Source: VRUG01 sp965372745
Lineage (GTDB): Bacteria; Planctomycetota; Phycisphaerae; Sedimentisphaerales; Anaerobacaceae
Direction: 5' to 3'
Length of the DNA stretch: 64,000 bases
Assembly: GCA_965372745.1 (NCBI GenBank)
Contig: CBDVDM010000002.1
Location: 70,432-134,431 of the forward strand
In this document: positions 34,456 through 41,692 of the stretch, one piece after another
Layout of the letters: every line of letters starts with the position of its first letter
How positions within the stretch are numbered: position 1 is the stretch's first letter
Program-made: the position numbers and the translations under genes
Notes under the pieces: model-generated
Told to the model about the DNA's origin: nothing
The model's input: the letters and a program-made list of their open reading frames with translations, nothing else
The model's database searches: none

Positions 34456-35694
34456 ATGGCCCGGAAAACCGTTGCTGATATTAATGTGAGTGATAAGAAA
34501 GTACTGATGCGCTGTGATTTTAATGTACCGCTTGATGATAAGTGCAATATTACCAGCGATGACCGTATAGTTAAAGCGTTGCCTACGATAAAAAAGATTC
34601 TTGAAGACGGCGGGTCATTGATACTAATGAGTCATCTCGGCAGGCCTAAAGGGCAAAAAGATGAAAAACTGTCACTTGCACCGGTCGCCAAACGGCTGAG
34701 TGAACTTTTGGGTAAAGAGGTTGTTTTTGCTGATGATTGTGTAGGTGAGGATGTCAAGGCCAAGGCGGCAGGCTTGAAAGCAGGGGATGTAATGCTGCTT
34801 GAAAATCTTCGTTTTCATAAGGAAGAAACGATAAAAGATAAAGCTGCGAAAGAGGATGCTCAGCTTCGCCAGGCAAAGGACAATTTTGCCAGGCAGATAG
34901 CGGAATTAGCAGATGTGTATGTTGATGATGCGTTCGGGACAGCTCACAGGGACAACGCTTCGATGTATACGATTCCGTCGATGATGGATGGCAAGGACAG
35001 GGTGATTGGATTTTTGATTGAGAAGGAACTGAAATTTCTTGGTGATACGGTGAATAATCCAGAGAAGCCTTTTGTTGCGATATTAGGGGGAGCTAAGGTT
35101 TCTGATAAAATAAAAGTAATCGAAAATCTTCTCGATAAGGTTGACCGGATTTTGATTGGCGGTGCGATGGCATATACGTTTTTTAAAGCCGGTGGCATGA
35201 AAGTAGGTAGGAGCCTTTGCGAAGATGATTTTCTTGATAAGGCAACAGAGCTTCTTGAGCAGGCAAAAGAGACAGATTGTGAGATAATTTTACCTGTTGA
35301 TACCGTTGTTGCCAGGGAATTTAAGGCAGGTGCGGAAAACAAAGTGGTTAGCGGTGGTATCGAAGATGAATGGCAGGGGATGGATATAGGGCCTGAGACG
35401 CAAAAGCTTTTTGTTGACAAGCTTGAAGGAGTAAAGACGGTGGTCTGGAACGGCCCGATGGGCGTTTTTGAGCTTGAGCCGTTTGATAAAGGTACAAAAG
35501 CGGTTGCAACAGCAGTCGCCAAGGCTACTGAGCATGGTGCACGCAGTGTGATAGGCGGCGGGGACAGTGCAAGTGCTGTAGAAAAACTTGGTCTGGAAGA
35601 TAAGATAAGTCATATTTCAACCGGTGGTGGTGCATCTCTTGAATTTTTGGAAGGTAAGAAATTTAAGTGTCTCGAAATACTTGATGAAAAGTAA
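34456..35694 (+). CDS. pgk: Phosphoglycerate kinase
   Basis: It transfers phosphate from 1,3-bisphosphoglycerate to ADP. The 412-residue protein has the N-domain motifs LMRCDFNVPLDDKCN and LMSHLGRPKG, the AILGGAKVSDKI hinge region, and the nucleotide loop GGGDSASAVEKLG. The frame is open to 34312 through the end of gap and the terminator, but ATG 34456 with GAAGG upstream matches the family start. rpe follows after 23 bp. Confidence 0.97.
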   Translation: MARKTVADINVSDKKVLMRCDFNVPLDDKCNITSDDRIVKALPTIKKILEDGGSLILMSHLGRPKGQKDEKLSLAPVAKRLSELLGKEVVFADDCVGEDVKAKAAGLKAGDVMLLENLRFHKEETIKDKAAKEDAQLRQAKDNFARQIAELADVYVDDAFGTAHRDNASMYTIPSMMDGKDRVIGFLIEKELKFLGDTVNNPEKPFVAILGGAKVSDKIKVIENLLDKVDRILIGGAMAYTFFKAGGMKVGRSLCEDDFLDKATELLEQAKETDCEIILPVDTVVAREFKAGAENKVVSGGIEDEWQGMDIGPETQKLFVDKLEGVKTVVWNGPMGVFELEPFDKGTKAVATAVAKATEHGARSVIGGGDSASAVEKLGLEDKISHISTGGGASLEFLEGKKFKCLEILDEK

Positions 35695-35717
35695 AAGTCC
35701 GGGTAGAGATTAAAGAA

Positions 35718-36398
35718 ATGGGATTACCAAAGGCAGGGACAATTGAGATTGCGCCATCGATATTGAGTGCTGATTTTGCGCGGCTGGCCGATGAGCTGGC
35801 AGTGATAGAGTCAGCGGGAGTGAAGATGGTGCATCTGGATATAATGGATGGTCACTTTGTTCCGAATATTACGTTCGGCCCGCCGGTAATTGCCAAACTT
35901 AGAGATATTAGTAATTTGATTTTCGACTGTCATCTTATGATAAGTGAGCCGGCTAAATATGCCGAGCCGTTTGCCAAAGCGGGAGTTGACAGCATTACAT
36001 TTCATATCGAGACAATAGATGAACCCGAAAGATTAATTGATGAGATACGCCGGCTTGGCTGTTCAGTTGGTGTGTCATTGAATCCGGAGACCGAGGTTGC
36101 AGCTATTGAGAAGGTTGCACCGCTTTGTGATATGGTTTTAGTGATGACGGTTCATCCGGGTTTCGGTGCCCAGAAATTTATTCGGCCGGCAGCTGAGAAG
36201 ATTAGCGAGATACGTAAACTTGTCGGTCGGGAAGTGAGAGTGGAAGTTGATGGGGGGATAAATGCTGAAACAGCAGGGTTTGTTGTTTCTTTGGGGGCTG
36301 ATACATTGGTTGCCGGTAATGCGGTATTTTCAAAACCTGACCGTGCAGCAGCAATAAACGCTATTCGAGAAGCGGTACATTATAATACTTACGATTGA
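35718..36398 (+). CDS. rpe: Ribulose-phosphate 3-epimerase
   Basis: It interconverts ribulose-5-phosphate and xylulose-5-phosphate in the pentose phosphate pathway. The 226-residue TIM barrel has IAPSILSADFARL, VHLDIMDGHFVPNITFGP, HLMISEPAKY and the phosphate site VEVDGGINAETA. Metal-binding His and Asp are in place. It lies 23 bp after pgk, so it is probably co-transcribed with central carbon genes. Confidence 0.95.
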   Translation: MGLPKAGTIEIAPSILSADFARLADELAVIESAGVKMVHLDIMDGHFVPNITFGPPVIAKLRDISNLIFDCHLMISEPAKYAEPFAKAGVDSITFHIETIDEPERLIDEIRRLGCSVGVSLNPETEVAAIEKVAPLCDMVLVMTVHPGFGAQKFIRPAAEKISEIRKLVGREVRVEVDGGINAETAGFVVSLGADTLVAGNAVFSKPDRAAAINAIREAVHYNTYD

Positions 36399-36458
36399 GT
36401 TTTTCCGTTTAGCCGCTGGCAAATAACTCTTAGAACAACGTTACTCGCAGATGTTTAT

Positions 36459-36472
36459 TACCCTGAAGGGTA
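36459..36472. promoter_or_regulatory. TACCCT-N2-AGGGTA inverted repeat upstream of accD
   Basis: TACCCT-ga-AGGGTA, followed by TAAT, matches the core of the elements upstream of clpB (18940-18953) and tilS (28995-29008). It is 68 bp before the accD start codon; the flanking bases are not conserved. Confidence 0.45.
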
Positions 36473-36540
36473 TAATTTTCTGGCGGATTTACTGATTTTC
36501 TGCTAAAATCCCACGATATGATAGTGGAGATGATATAGCT

Positions 36541-37386
36541 ATGGGCAAAAAAGCTAAAAAGACGTGGGATGGTTTTTCATTGAAGCCTCGGCGCGACATG
36601 CCGGAAGGTTTATGGATGCGGTGTTTAGGCTGTGAGCACATGCTCTACAAAAAGAATGTCGAGGCCAACCTCAATGTCTGCCCGAAGTGCAATTGTCATT
36701 TTCGTATTAGTGCTGACGTTCGGATTCGACAGTTGGTTGATGAGGGTTCTTTTCAGGAAGTATCTCCTGATTTGATGGCCGAGGACAGGCTGAATTTCAG
36801 GTTCAGAGACACTACTTATAAACAGCGGTTAAAGGCTGATGAGGCAAAAAGCGGTTCGAAAGAAGCGATGCGGATAGGTAAGGCCTTTATCAAGGGAAGG
36901 GCAATATCACTCGGTGTGATGGAGCCGAATTTCCTGATGGGTTCTATGGGTTCGGTTGTTGGTGAAAAATTTTGTCTGGCAGTTGAGATGGCGATGGCAG
37001 AGAAATTACCTTTGGTAATAATATGTTGCTCCGGTGGTGCGAGGATGCATGAAGGTGTGGTGTCACTTGGGCAGATGGCCAAGACATCGGCAACGTTGGC
37101 GAAGTATGACAGCCAGGGCGGTCTTTTTATTTCAGTTTTGACCGACCCGACAACCGGCGGAGTGACAGCAAGTTTTGCCATGTTAGGTGATGTTGCAATA
37201 GCTGAGCCCGGAGCGTTAATAGGTTTTGCAGGTCCGCGTACAATAGCAGAAACAATCAAAATAGAGCTTCCTGAGGGATTTCAACGGGCAGAATTTCTGC
37301 TGGAACATGGATTTATAGATATGATTGTCAATCGCAGGGACCTTCGCAGCGAGATAGCCAGGCTTATAGATTACTGCAGGAAATAG
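36541..37386 (+). CDS. accD: Acetyl-CoA carboxylase carboxyltransferase, beta subunit
   Basis: One half of the carboxyltransferase that transfers CO2 from biotin to acetyl-CoA, giving malonyl-CoA for fatty-acid synthesis. The 281-residue protein has the N-terminal zinc ribbon with C28, C31, C47 and C50 (RCLGCEHMLYKKN, NVCPKCNCH) and crotonase-type motifs CCSGGARMHEGVVSL, TDPTTGGVTASFAMLGD and GFAGPRTI. accA is not adjacent. A GT4 gene follows 42 bp downstream on the same strand. Confidence 0.96.
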   Translation: MGKKAKKTWDGFSLKPRRDMPEGLWMRCLGCEHMLYKKNVEANLNVCPKCNCHFRISADVRIRQLVDEGSFQEVSPDLMAEDRLNFRFRDTTYKQRLKADEAKSGSKEAMRIGKAFIKGRAISLGVMEPNFLMGSMGSVVGEKFCLAVEMAMAEKLPLVIICCSGGARMHEGVVSLGQMAKTSATLAKYDSQGGLFISVLTDPTTGGVTASFAMLGDVAIAEPGALIGFAGPRTIAETIKIELPEGFQRAEFLLEHGFIDMIVNRRDLRSEIARLIDYCRK

Positions 37387-37428
37387 ATTTTTAGGGCAAG
37401 AGTAAAAGGAACGGACGGTACAATCAGA

Positions 37429-38463
37429 ATGGATATCAAAAGTAAGCGTATAGCGATTTTAGCTCCTGTGGCGTGGCGGACACCGCCAAGAGAGTACGGT
37501 GCGTGGGAGACGGTTGCAGGCAATATCACTGAAGGGCTTGTGGCTCGAGGCTGGAAGAATGTGACATTGTTTGCGACGAAGGATTCTATTACAGATGCCA
37601 GACTTCAGGCTTATATTGAAACCGGTTACGAAGAAGACAAGAGTCAAATCCCGCAGGTTTCGATATGTCTGCATATTTCCAAAATGATGGAACGAGCCGA
37701 TGAGTTTGACTTGATTCATAACAATTTCGATTACCTGCCATTGACCTACCTTCCGTTTATAAAAACGCCTATGCTGACAACTATCCATGGTTTTTCCGAC
37801 CCGGATATACTGCGGGTTTATCACGAGCATAAAGATAGTTATTATGTTTCCATCAGCGATTCCGACAGAGACAAGGATTTGTCTTATCTGGCGACGGTAT
37901 ACAACGGGATTGACCTTTCTAATCTTACGTTTCGACCTGCCGGCGGTGATAAGCTCGTACATTACGGGCGTATCCATCCTGATAAAGGGACGCATTTGGC
38001 AATCGATGTAGCGAAAAAATGCGGCAGGGACCTGATAATAGCTGGTATAATTCAGGACCAGGAGTATTTTGATACCCAGGTTAAGCCGCATATAAATGAT
38101 ACCTCGATTAAATTTATCGGTTCGGTTAATCCTGTTCAGCGTGATGCACTTCTTGGGCAGGCGTACGCAGTTCTTCATCTTAATACCATCCCAGAGCGAT
38201 TCGGTCTGGTGATGGCTGAATCGATGGCGGCGGGTGTGCCGGTAATTGCAATGGATTTGGGTTCGTGTCGCGAGGTCATTGCTGACAGGCAGACCGGCTA
38301 TCTTGTCAATAACGTGGATGAAGCGGTCGATGCCGTCGGCAGGATTAGCACGATTGAACGAAAAAAATGCAGGGAGCATGTAGAGGAGAACTTTACTATT
38401 GACCGTATGGTATCGGGATACGAAAAGGTTTATGAACAGATTTTTCAGATGGAAAATGAGTAG
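37429..38463 (+). CDS. Family 4 glycosyltransferase
   Basis: A 344-residue GT-B enzyme with a retaining GT4 signature. The N-domain has APVAWRTPPREYGAWETVAG; the C-domain has VHYGRIHPDKGTHLAIDV and the E-x7-E donor motif in PERFGLVMAESMAAGVPVI. It is soluble and has no membrane helix. The substrate is unknown. Together with the larger GT4 fusion (14287-16674) and the GH130 (41693-42637) it may belong to one glycoside pathway, but the three are not in one operon, so this is only suggestive. Confidence 0.85.
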   Translation: MDIKSKRIAILAPVAWRTPPREYGAWETVAGNITEGLVARGWKNVTLFATKDSITDARLQAYIETGYEEDKSQIPQVSICLHISKMMERADEFDLIHNNFDYLPLTYLPFIKTPMLTTIHGFSDPDILRVYHEHKDSYYVSISDSDRDKDLSYLATVYNGIDLSNLTFRPAGGDKLVHYGRIHPDKGTHLAIDVAKKCGRDLIIAGIIQDQEYFDTQVKPHINDTSIKFIGSVNPVQRDALLGQAYAVLHLNTIPERFGLVMAESMAAGVPVIAMDLGSCREVIADRQTGYLVNNVDEAVDAVGRISTIERKKCREHVEENFTIDRMVSGYEKVYEQIFQMENE

Positions 38464-38607
38464 CGTCAAGCAAGCTGATGTGAGTAAAAAGCGATTTGAC
38501 TTTTTTGCTAAGTCGGTTTACTTTATGAGAGTATTGGCAGACTTTACTCGACCAGCCGGAAAAAACAGAACTATATAATTAGAAGAGGCGATTCTCTTTT
38601 TTATTAG

Positions 38608-39216
38608 ATGATGAATAATTTGAATCTATTAAGCGATATATTCATTAAGCAGTATAACCTTTCAAAAGGCACATGTTATAAATTCGAATATAAAAGAAAA
38701 AGCCTTTTTTCCTTTCCGCCCAATAAGATTCCAAACTTAGATTTTTATCAACTTACTTTTATCAAAGGGAATGAAAAACATCCTTTTCTGAATGACTTGT
38801 GGGTTATGCTTCGTCTTTATAGGCGTTTAATAATTGAAGTGTTATTGCCTGCTGGAGAAGCAGAAAATGAAATTTCAAATAATGTTTGGACACCTGATCC
38901 AAGGTTTTTTGAAGGCATTATTTACCCACTGGAAAATGATGCATTAACTAAAGTTGTTTGTTCTAAATACTTATTAATCGATTTTAGAATGCTCGATCGA
39001 ATCAAAATCGATAATATAGAGGGGATTTATAAAAGGAGCCGTTTGGAATTGGACAAGCTTCTAAATGATGAAAAATTAAACGAATGGAAGTTGCTAAAAG
39101 ATGAAAGACAAAAAGAAGCCTCATATTTAGGCATTCCAACTAAGCATTGGTTTAAAGAAATATGGCTTTCATACAAAGATGAAATGAATAAAATCCGTTG
39201 TGTTCAAATATGGTAG
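38608..39216 (+). CDS. Hypothetical protein
   Basis: A 202-residue soluble protein without a recognised family (MMNNLNLLSDIFIKQYNLSK; many Lys, Ile, Asn). Its base composition is more AT-rich than the neighbouring housekeeping genes, which fits acquired DNA. It has no signal peptide or membrane helix. It lies in the accessory patch that continues with the fibronectin-tail relic at 39249. The start could be ATG 38608 or 38611; the ribosome site is weak. Confidence 0.55.
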   Translation: MMNNLNLLSDIFIKQYNLSKGTCYKFEYKRKSLFSFPPNKIPNLDFYQLTFIKGNEKHPFLNDLWVMLRLYRRLIIEVLLPAGEAENEISNNVWTPDPRFFEGIIYPLENDALTKVVCSKYLLIDFRMLDRIKIDNIEGIYKRSRLELDKLLNDEKLNEWKLLKDERQKEASYLGIPTKHWFKEIWLSYKDEMNKIRCVQIW

Positions 39217-39248
39217 AATCATAACGGCCTACTCAACCCGATCCCTAA

Positions 39249-39317
39249 TATCGTTTTAAGGCCGTAAACGATGGTGTTGAAAGTCCGCCGAGTAATACGG
39301 TGATGGTGGTTTTGTGA
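39249..39317 (+). pseudogene. Relic 3: C-terminal tail of a fibronectin-III-like protein
   Basis: In-frame YRFKAVNDGVESPPSNTVMV, then VL and a stop codon. It lines up with YRVIAINK...SNTVMAVL of relic 2 and YRIIAVNK...SNTEMVVL of relic 4. An upstream stop codon at 39246 shows that the rest is missing. The accessory gene at 39346 starts 28 bp later on the same strand. Confidence 0.6.
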
Positions 39318-39345
39318 GAAATTAAAATACGAAAGGATGGAAAAC

Positions 39346-40044
39346 ATGAGAAAACTATGCCTCATTGCGATTTTCTGCGCTTTTGTGATTCAAGCGTATG
39401 CACAAACCATGAAAACACATACCGATCAACATCGCGGTTTTGAAATCAGCTATCCACCGCACTGGACAGTGAAGGATGGGGATACAGAAGCGACCATATT
39501 AAAGGCCGTGAACAAGTTTTCAGATGGGCAGTTTCTAATATTGACTGTAAATGCCCAGTTGCTTGATCGTAGCGACCACAGCATGTCAAATTATACAATA
39601 GAGGATATCAGGCAAATGTATGGGGACAGCAATGTTATCGTTCTTGAGTCAAGCCGTGTTGAAATTGGAGAGTACCCCTGCATCCGTATGCTCCTCGATA
39701 TAAATCTACCATTACTCCAACCTATGGTTGAATACTCAACCTTTGTGATACGCAACCGATATCTGTATAGAATATCCGCAGCCTGCAACAAACCGCTATA
39801 TAACCAATATGGGCAACAACTGAAACAAATCGGCAATAGTTTCTGTTTTCTTGGATCGACCGCAAATTATGAACACCCCAAACAAACCCTGCCACGTTTT
39901 GTTGTCACGGAACCTGGAGAGAAATGGTTGCCCGCTATCCTAAAGTCGTTTGGCGAAGTCTGGCTGAAATATTTTATTGCTATATGCGCCTTTTCTATGA
40001 TATCAGCCCTTTGGGTGAAAATTCGTCGAAAGAAGAAAAAATAA
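39346..40044 (+). CDS. Exported membrane-anchored protein, PsbP/DUF1795-like
   Basis: A 232-residue protein with a signal peptide (MRKLCLIAIFCAFVIQAYAQ), a domain beginning HRGFEISYPPHWTVKDGD typical of PsbP-like or DUF1795-like modules, and a C-terminal membrane helix (~208-224) with a basic tail (KIRRKKKK). Its layout matches the gene at 31030-31860. ATG 39346 follows AAAGGA; ATG 39337 is in frame just upstream. It sits between a fibronectin-tail relic and the 21-bp array that starts six bases after its stop, so it is read as accessory cargo. The function is unknown. Confidence 0.65.
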   Translation: MRKLCLIAIFCAFVIQAYAQTMKTHTDQHRGFEISYPPHWTVKDGDTEATILKAVNKFSDGQFLILTVNAQLLDRSDHSMSNYTIEDIRQMYGDSNVIVLESSRVEIGEYPCIRMLLDINLPLLQPMVEYSTFVIRNRYLYRISAACNKPLYNQYGQQLKQIGNSFCFLGSTANYEHPKQTLPRFVVTEPGEKWLPAILKSFGEVWLKYFIAICAFSMISALWVKIRRKKKK

Positions 40045-40049
40045 TCATT

Positions 40050-40175
40050 GTTTTACATCATGGTTTTATAACGTACGTCGTGGCGTTGTGGGTTTACAAC
40101 ATGGCATTGCAGGCTTACATCGTGGCATTGTAAGGTTACATTGAGCCGTTGTAAATGAGTGAAACGAGCCGTTAA
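40050..40175 (+). repeat. Array of six degenerate 21-bp repeats
   Basis: Six units of exactly 21 bp, best unit TTACATCGTGGCATTGTAA at 40115-40133, with dyad ends TTACA / TGTAA. It belongs to the same family as 30665-30873 (read on the minus strand) and the single units at 18286 and 41471. The array begins six bases after the stop of the accessory gene 39346-40044. Confidence 0.8.
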
Positions 40176-40190
40176 AGCGGGAAAAAGTGT

Positions 40191-40278
40191 ATTGTTAACC
40201 ACGAAGTGCACGAAGGACTCGAAGAAAAAACTAATTGATATTTAAAACTTCGTGAACTTCGCGTTCTTCGTGGTGAAT
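40191..40278. repeat. Dispersed imperfect palindrome, copy 1
   Basis: It begins attgttaaccacgaagtgca and ends cttcgtggtgaat; the two ends are complementary (ACCACGAAG / CTTCGTGGT) so the whole can fold back. A close copy lies at 41531-41618. It directly precedes fibronectin-tail relic 4. Confidence 0.75.
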
Positions 40279-40407
40279 ATGGTTTATATTATTACAGAGG
40301 CCACATTAGTCGAACAGCCTAAGGGCAAAGAGCTTGAATACCGCATCATCGCCGTAAACAAAGCAGGCGAAGGCGAACCTTCAAATACCGAAATGGTCGT
40401 GCTGTAA
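40279..40407 (+). pseudogene. Relic 4: C-terminal half of a fibronectin-III-like domain
   Basis: A 42-codon frame: MVYIITEATLVEQPKGKELE, then YRIIAVNKAGEGEPSNTEMV, VL and stop. It is the closest relative of relic 2. Its ATG arises at the junction with the palindromic repeat, with no ribosome site, so it is a fragment rather than a working gene. The membrane-protein gene at 40421 starts 13 bp later. Confidence 0.6.
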
Positions 40408-40420
40408 CAGGGATGTAAGA

Positions 40421-40744
40421 ATGAGGCGAATCTGGATTCCGCAGGTCATAGCAAGCATTATGTTGCTCTGGGCTCTTAACCCTGACAATCCATATGGCTA
40501 TTACATTCTGCTTCGATGGGTATGTTGCGGAATATTCGCTTTTCTCGCTATTCGTGCGATTGAGAATAAAGAGAAGCCGGGATGGGTATGGATACTCGGT
40601 ATTATGGCAGTGGTTTACAACCCAATCATCCGAATCCACCTGACCAGAGAGATTTGGTTAATTATTAACGTCATCACAATTGGAATTGCGGTGGCATCAA
40701 TTTTCGGCATTAAGGTGAAAGATGGGAAAGGCAACATTACTTAA
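40421..40744 (+). CDS. Small membrane protein (DUF6804-like)
   Basis: A 107-residue protein with three to four membrane helices: MRRIWIPQVIASIMLLWALN, PYGYYILLRWVCCGIFAFLA, WVWILGIMAVVYNPIIRIHL and an amphipathic C-terminal helix. The YNPIIRIHLTREIW segment recalls small membrane proteins grouped as DUF6804; this is from pattern memory. AGGGAT precedes ATG 40421. It follows relic 4 by 13 bp and is followed by two more small membrane-protein genes, probably one cargo operon. Confidence 0.65.
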   Translation: MRRIWIPQVIASIMLLWALNPDNPYGYYILLRWVCCGIFAFLAIRAIENKEKPGWVWILGIMAVVYNPIIRIHLTREIWLIINVITIGIAVASIFGIKVKDGKGNIT

Positions 40745-40797
40745 CGTTTTTGGTTGTCGGTTATGGCTGGCCTTAGGCAAAAAATAAGAGGATACAA

Positions 40798-40965
40798 ATG
40801 GGTAGTCAAAAAAGAGGTCTCTGGAAAAAAGTTGGTATTGCAATAGGGGTTATTGGGTTTATTCTTGCTTGTATTGCTTTTGAGGGCTTGCTGCAATTGT
40901 TATCCAAAATCCCCATTATTGGATTATTGGCGAAATTTATACTCTATTTAAGGGAAACGGTATAA
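40798..40965 (+). CDS. 55-residue membrane microprotein
   Basis: A short gene with a good ribosome site (AAGAGGAT, seven bases before ATG). It encodes MGSQKRGLWKKVGIAIGVIG followed by a hydrophobic helix and a second amphipathic helix (LLSKIPIIGLLAKFI). The stop is one base before the ATG of the next gene, which supports it being translated. No family is recognised. It may be a partner of the 136-residue membrane protein that follows. Confidence 0.6.
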   Translation: MGSQKRGLWKKVGIAIGVIGFILACIAFEGLLQLLSKIPIIGLLAKFILYLRETV

Positions 40966-40966
40966 A

Positions 40967-41377
40967 ATGAATATGATAGAGCTTTGGGAAAAAATGCCAG
41001 TTTTTCTTCGGTGGCTATTGGTATTTCCAATATATTTACTCATCACAGTCATCATTGGGGTAATTATCAGAATTATTGTTCTTGCTGGGGGACTTCCATT
41101 GCCAATATTCAACCTTGTTTTTCCTCCAATAATGGCAGTGATTTCTTTATTTATAATGTATCATATTGCCCCAGCGATTAAATTGAAATTACTTATTGTG
41201 CTTATTGCACTAAGGGCTTTATTGATACCCCTATTTGTGTTTGGTCTCTATATGCACTTTCGGGGTGCCGATATGAATATTTCATGGAATGAATGGTGGT
41301 CTCCTTTTGTTGGAGAGATATTAGTGTTAATCGCATCAATTTGGCTTTATAAATACATAAAAGAAGAACTTGCCTGA
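40967..41377 (+). CDS. Membrane protein, unknown function
   Basis: A 136-residue protein with about four membrane helices (LLVFPIYLLITVIIGVIIRI; NLVFPPIMAVISLFIMYHIA; LLIVLIALRALLIPLFVFGL; a last helix near IWLYKYIKEELA). AAGGGAAACGG precedes the ATG, and the gene abuts the 55-residue gene upstream. No family is recognised. It is cargo of the fourth relic module; a 21-bp-family unit lies 93 bp after its stop. Confidence 0.6.
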   Translation: MNMIELWEKMPVFLRWLLVFPIYLLITVIIGVIIRIIVLAGGLPLPIFNLVFPPIMAVISLFIMYHIAPAIKLKLLIVLIALRALLIPLFVFGLYMHFRGADMNISWNEWWSPFVGEILVLIASIWLYKYIKEELA

Positions 41378-41470
41378 CAGGGCAAAATAACTTTGAGTGT
41401 TGATGCTATCTCTTTTTCTCGCACTTTCCCGTTTAATCGGTTCGTAAACCTTCCTTAACCAATTTGCCCT

Positions 41471-41489
41471 TTACATTGAGGCATTTCCG
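41471..41489 (+). repeat. Single unit of the 21-bp dyad repeat family
   Basis: TTACATTGAGGCATTTCCG matches TTACATCGTGGCATTGTAA at 13 of 19 positions. It follows the cargo gene ending at 41377. Confidence 0.45.
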
Positions 41490-41530
41490 GTTAAAATCAG
41501 CAGTTATGTTGTATTACGATAACGGATAAT

Positions 41531-41618
41531 ATTGTTAACCACGAAGTACACGAAAAACACGAAGAAATATTAAATTAGTTTTTTTAACTTCGCGAACTTC
41601 GTGACCTTCGTGGTGAAT
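41531..41618. repeat. Dispersed imperfect palindrome, copy 2
   Basis: It begins attgttaaccacgaagtaca and ends ccttcgtggtgaat, parallel to 40191-40278. The complementary ends ACCACGAAG / CTTCGTGGT are preserved and the centre is variable and AT-rich. Confidence 0.75.
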
Positions 41619-41692
41619 CCGACTCATAGTACGACAAGCAAGGGCAAGAGAAACAGAGAAAACAAATTAAACCTAAATGAAGGAATCATATT

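Larger units (their letters stand above)
41378..41692. other. Gene-free region before the GH130 gene
   Basis: No gene is seen. It holds one 21-bp-family unit (41471-41489) and the second copy of the dispersed palindrome (41531-41618). The GH130 ribosome site (aaggaatcatatt) is at its end. Confidence 0.6.

Noticed and set aside
37459..38469. A 336-codon open frame antisense to the GT4 gene
   Set aside because: It runs exactly opposite a well-supported glycosyltransferase, has no ribosome site and no family motif; it is a shadow of the coding strand.
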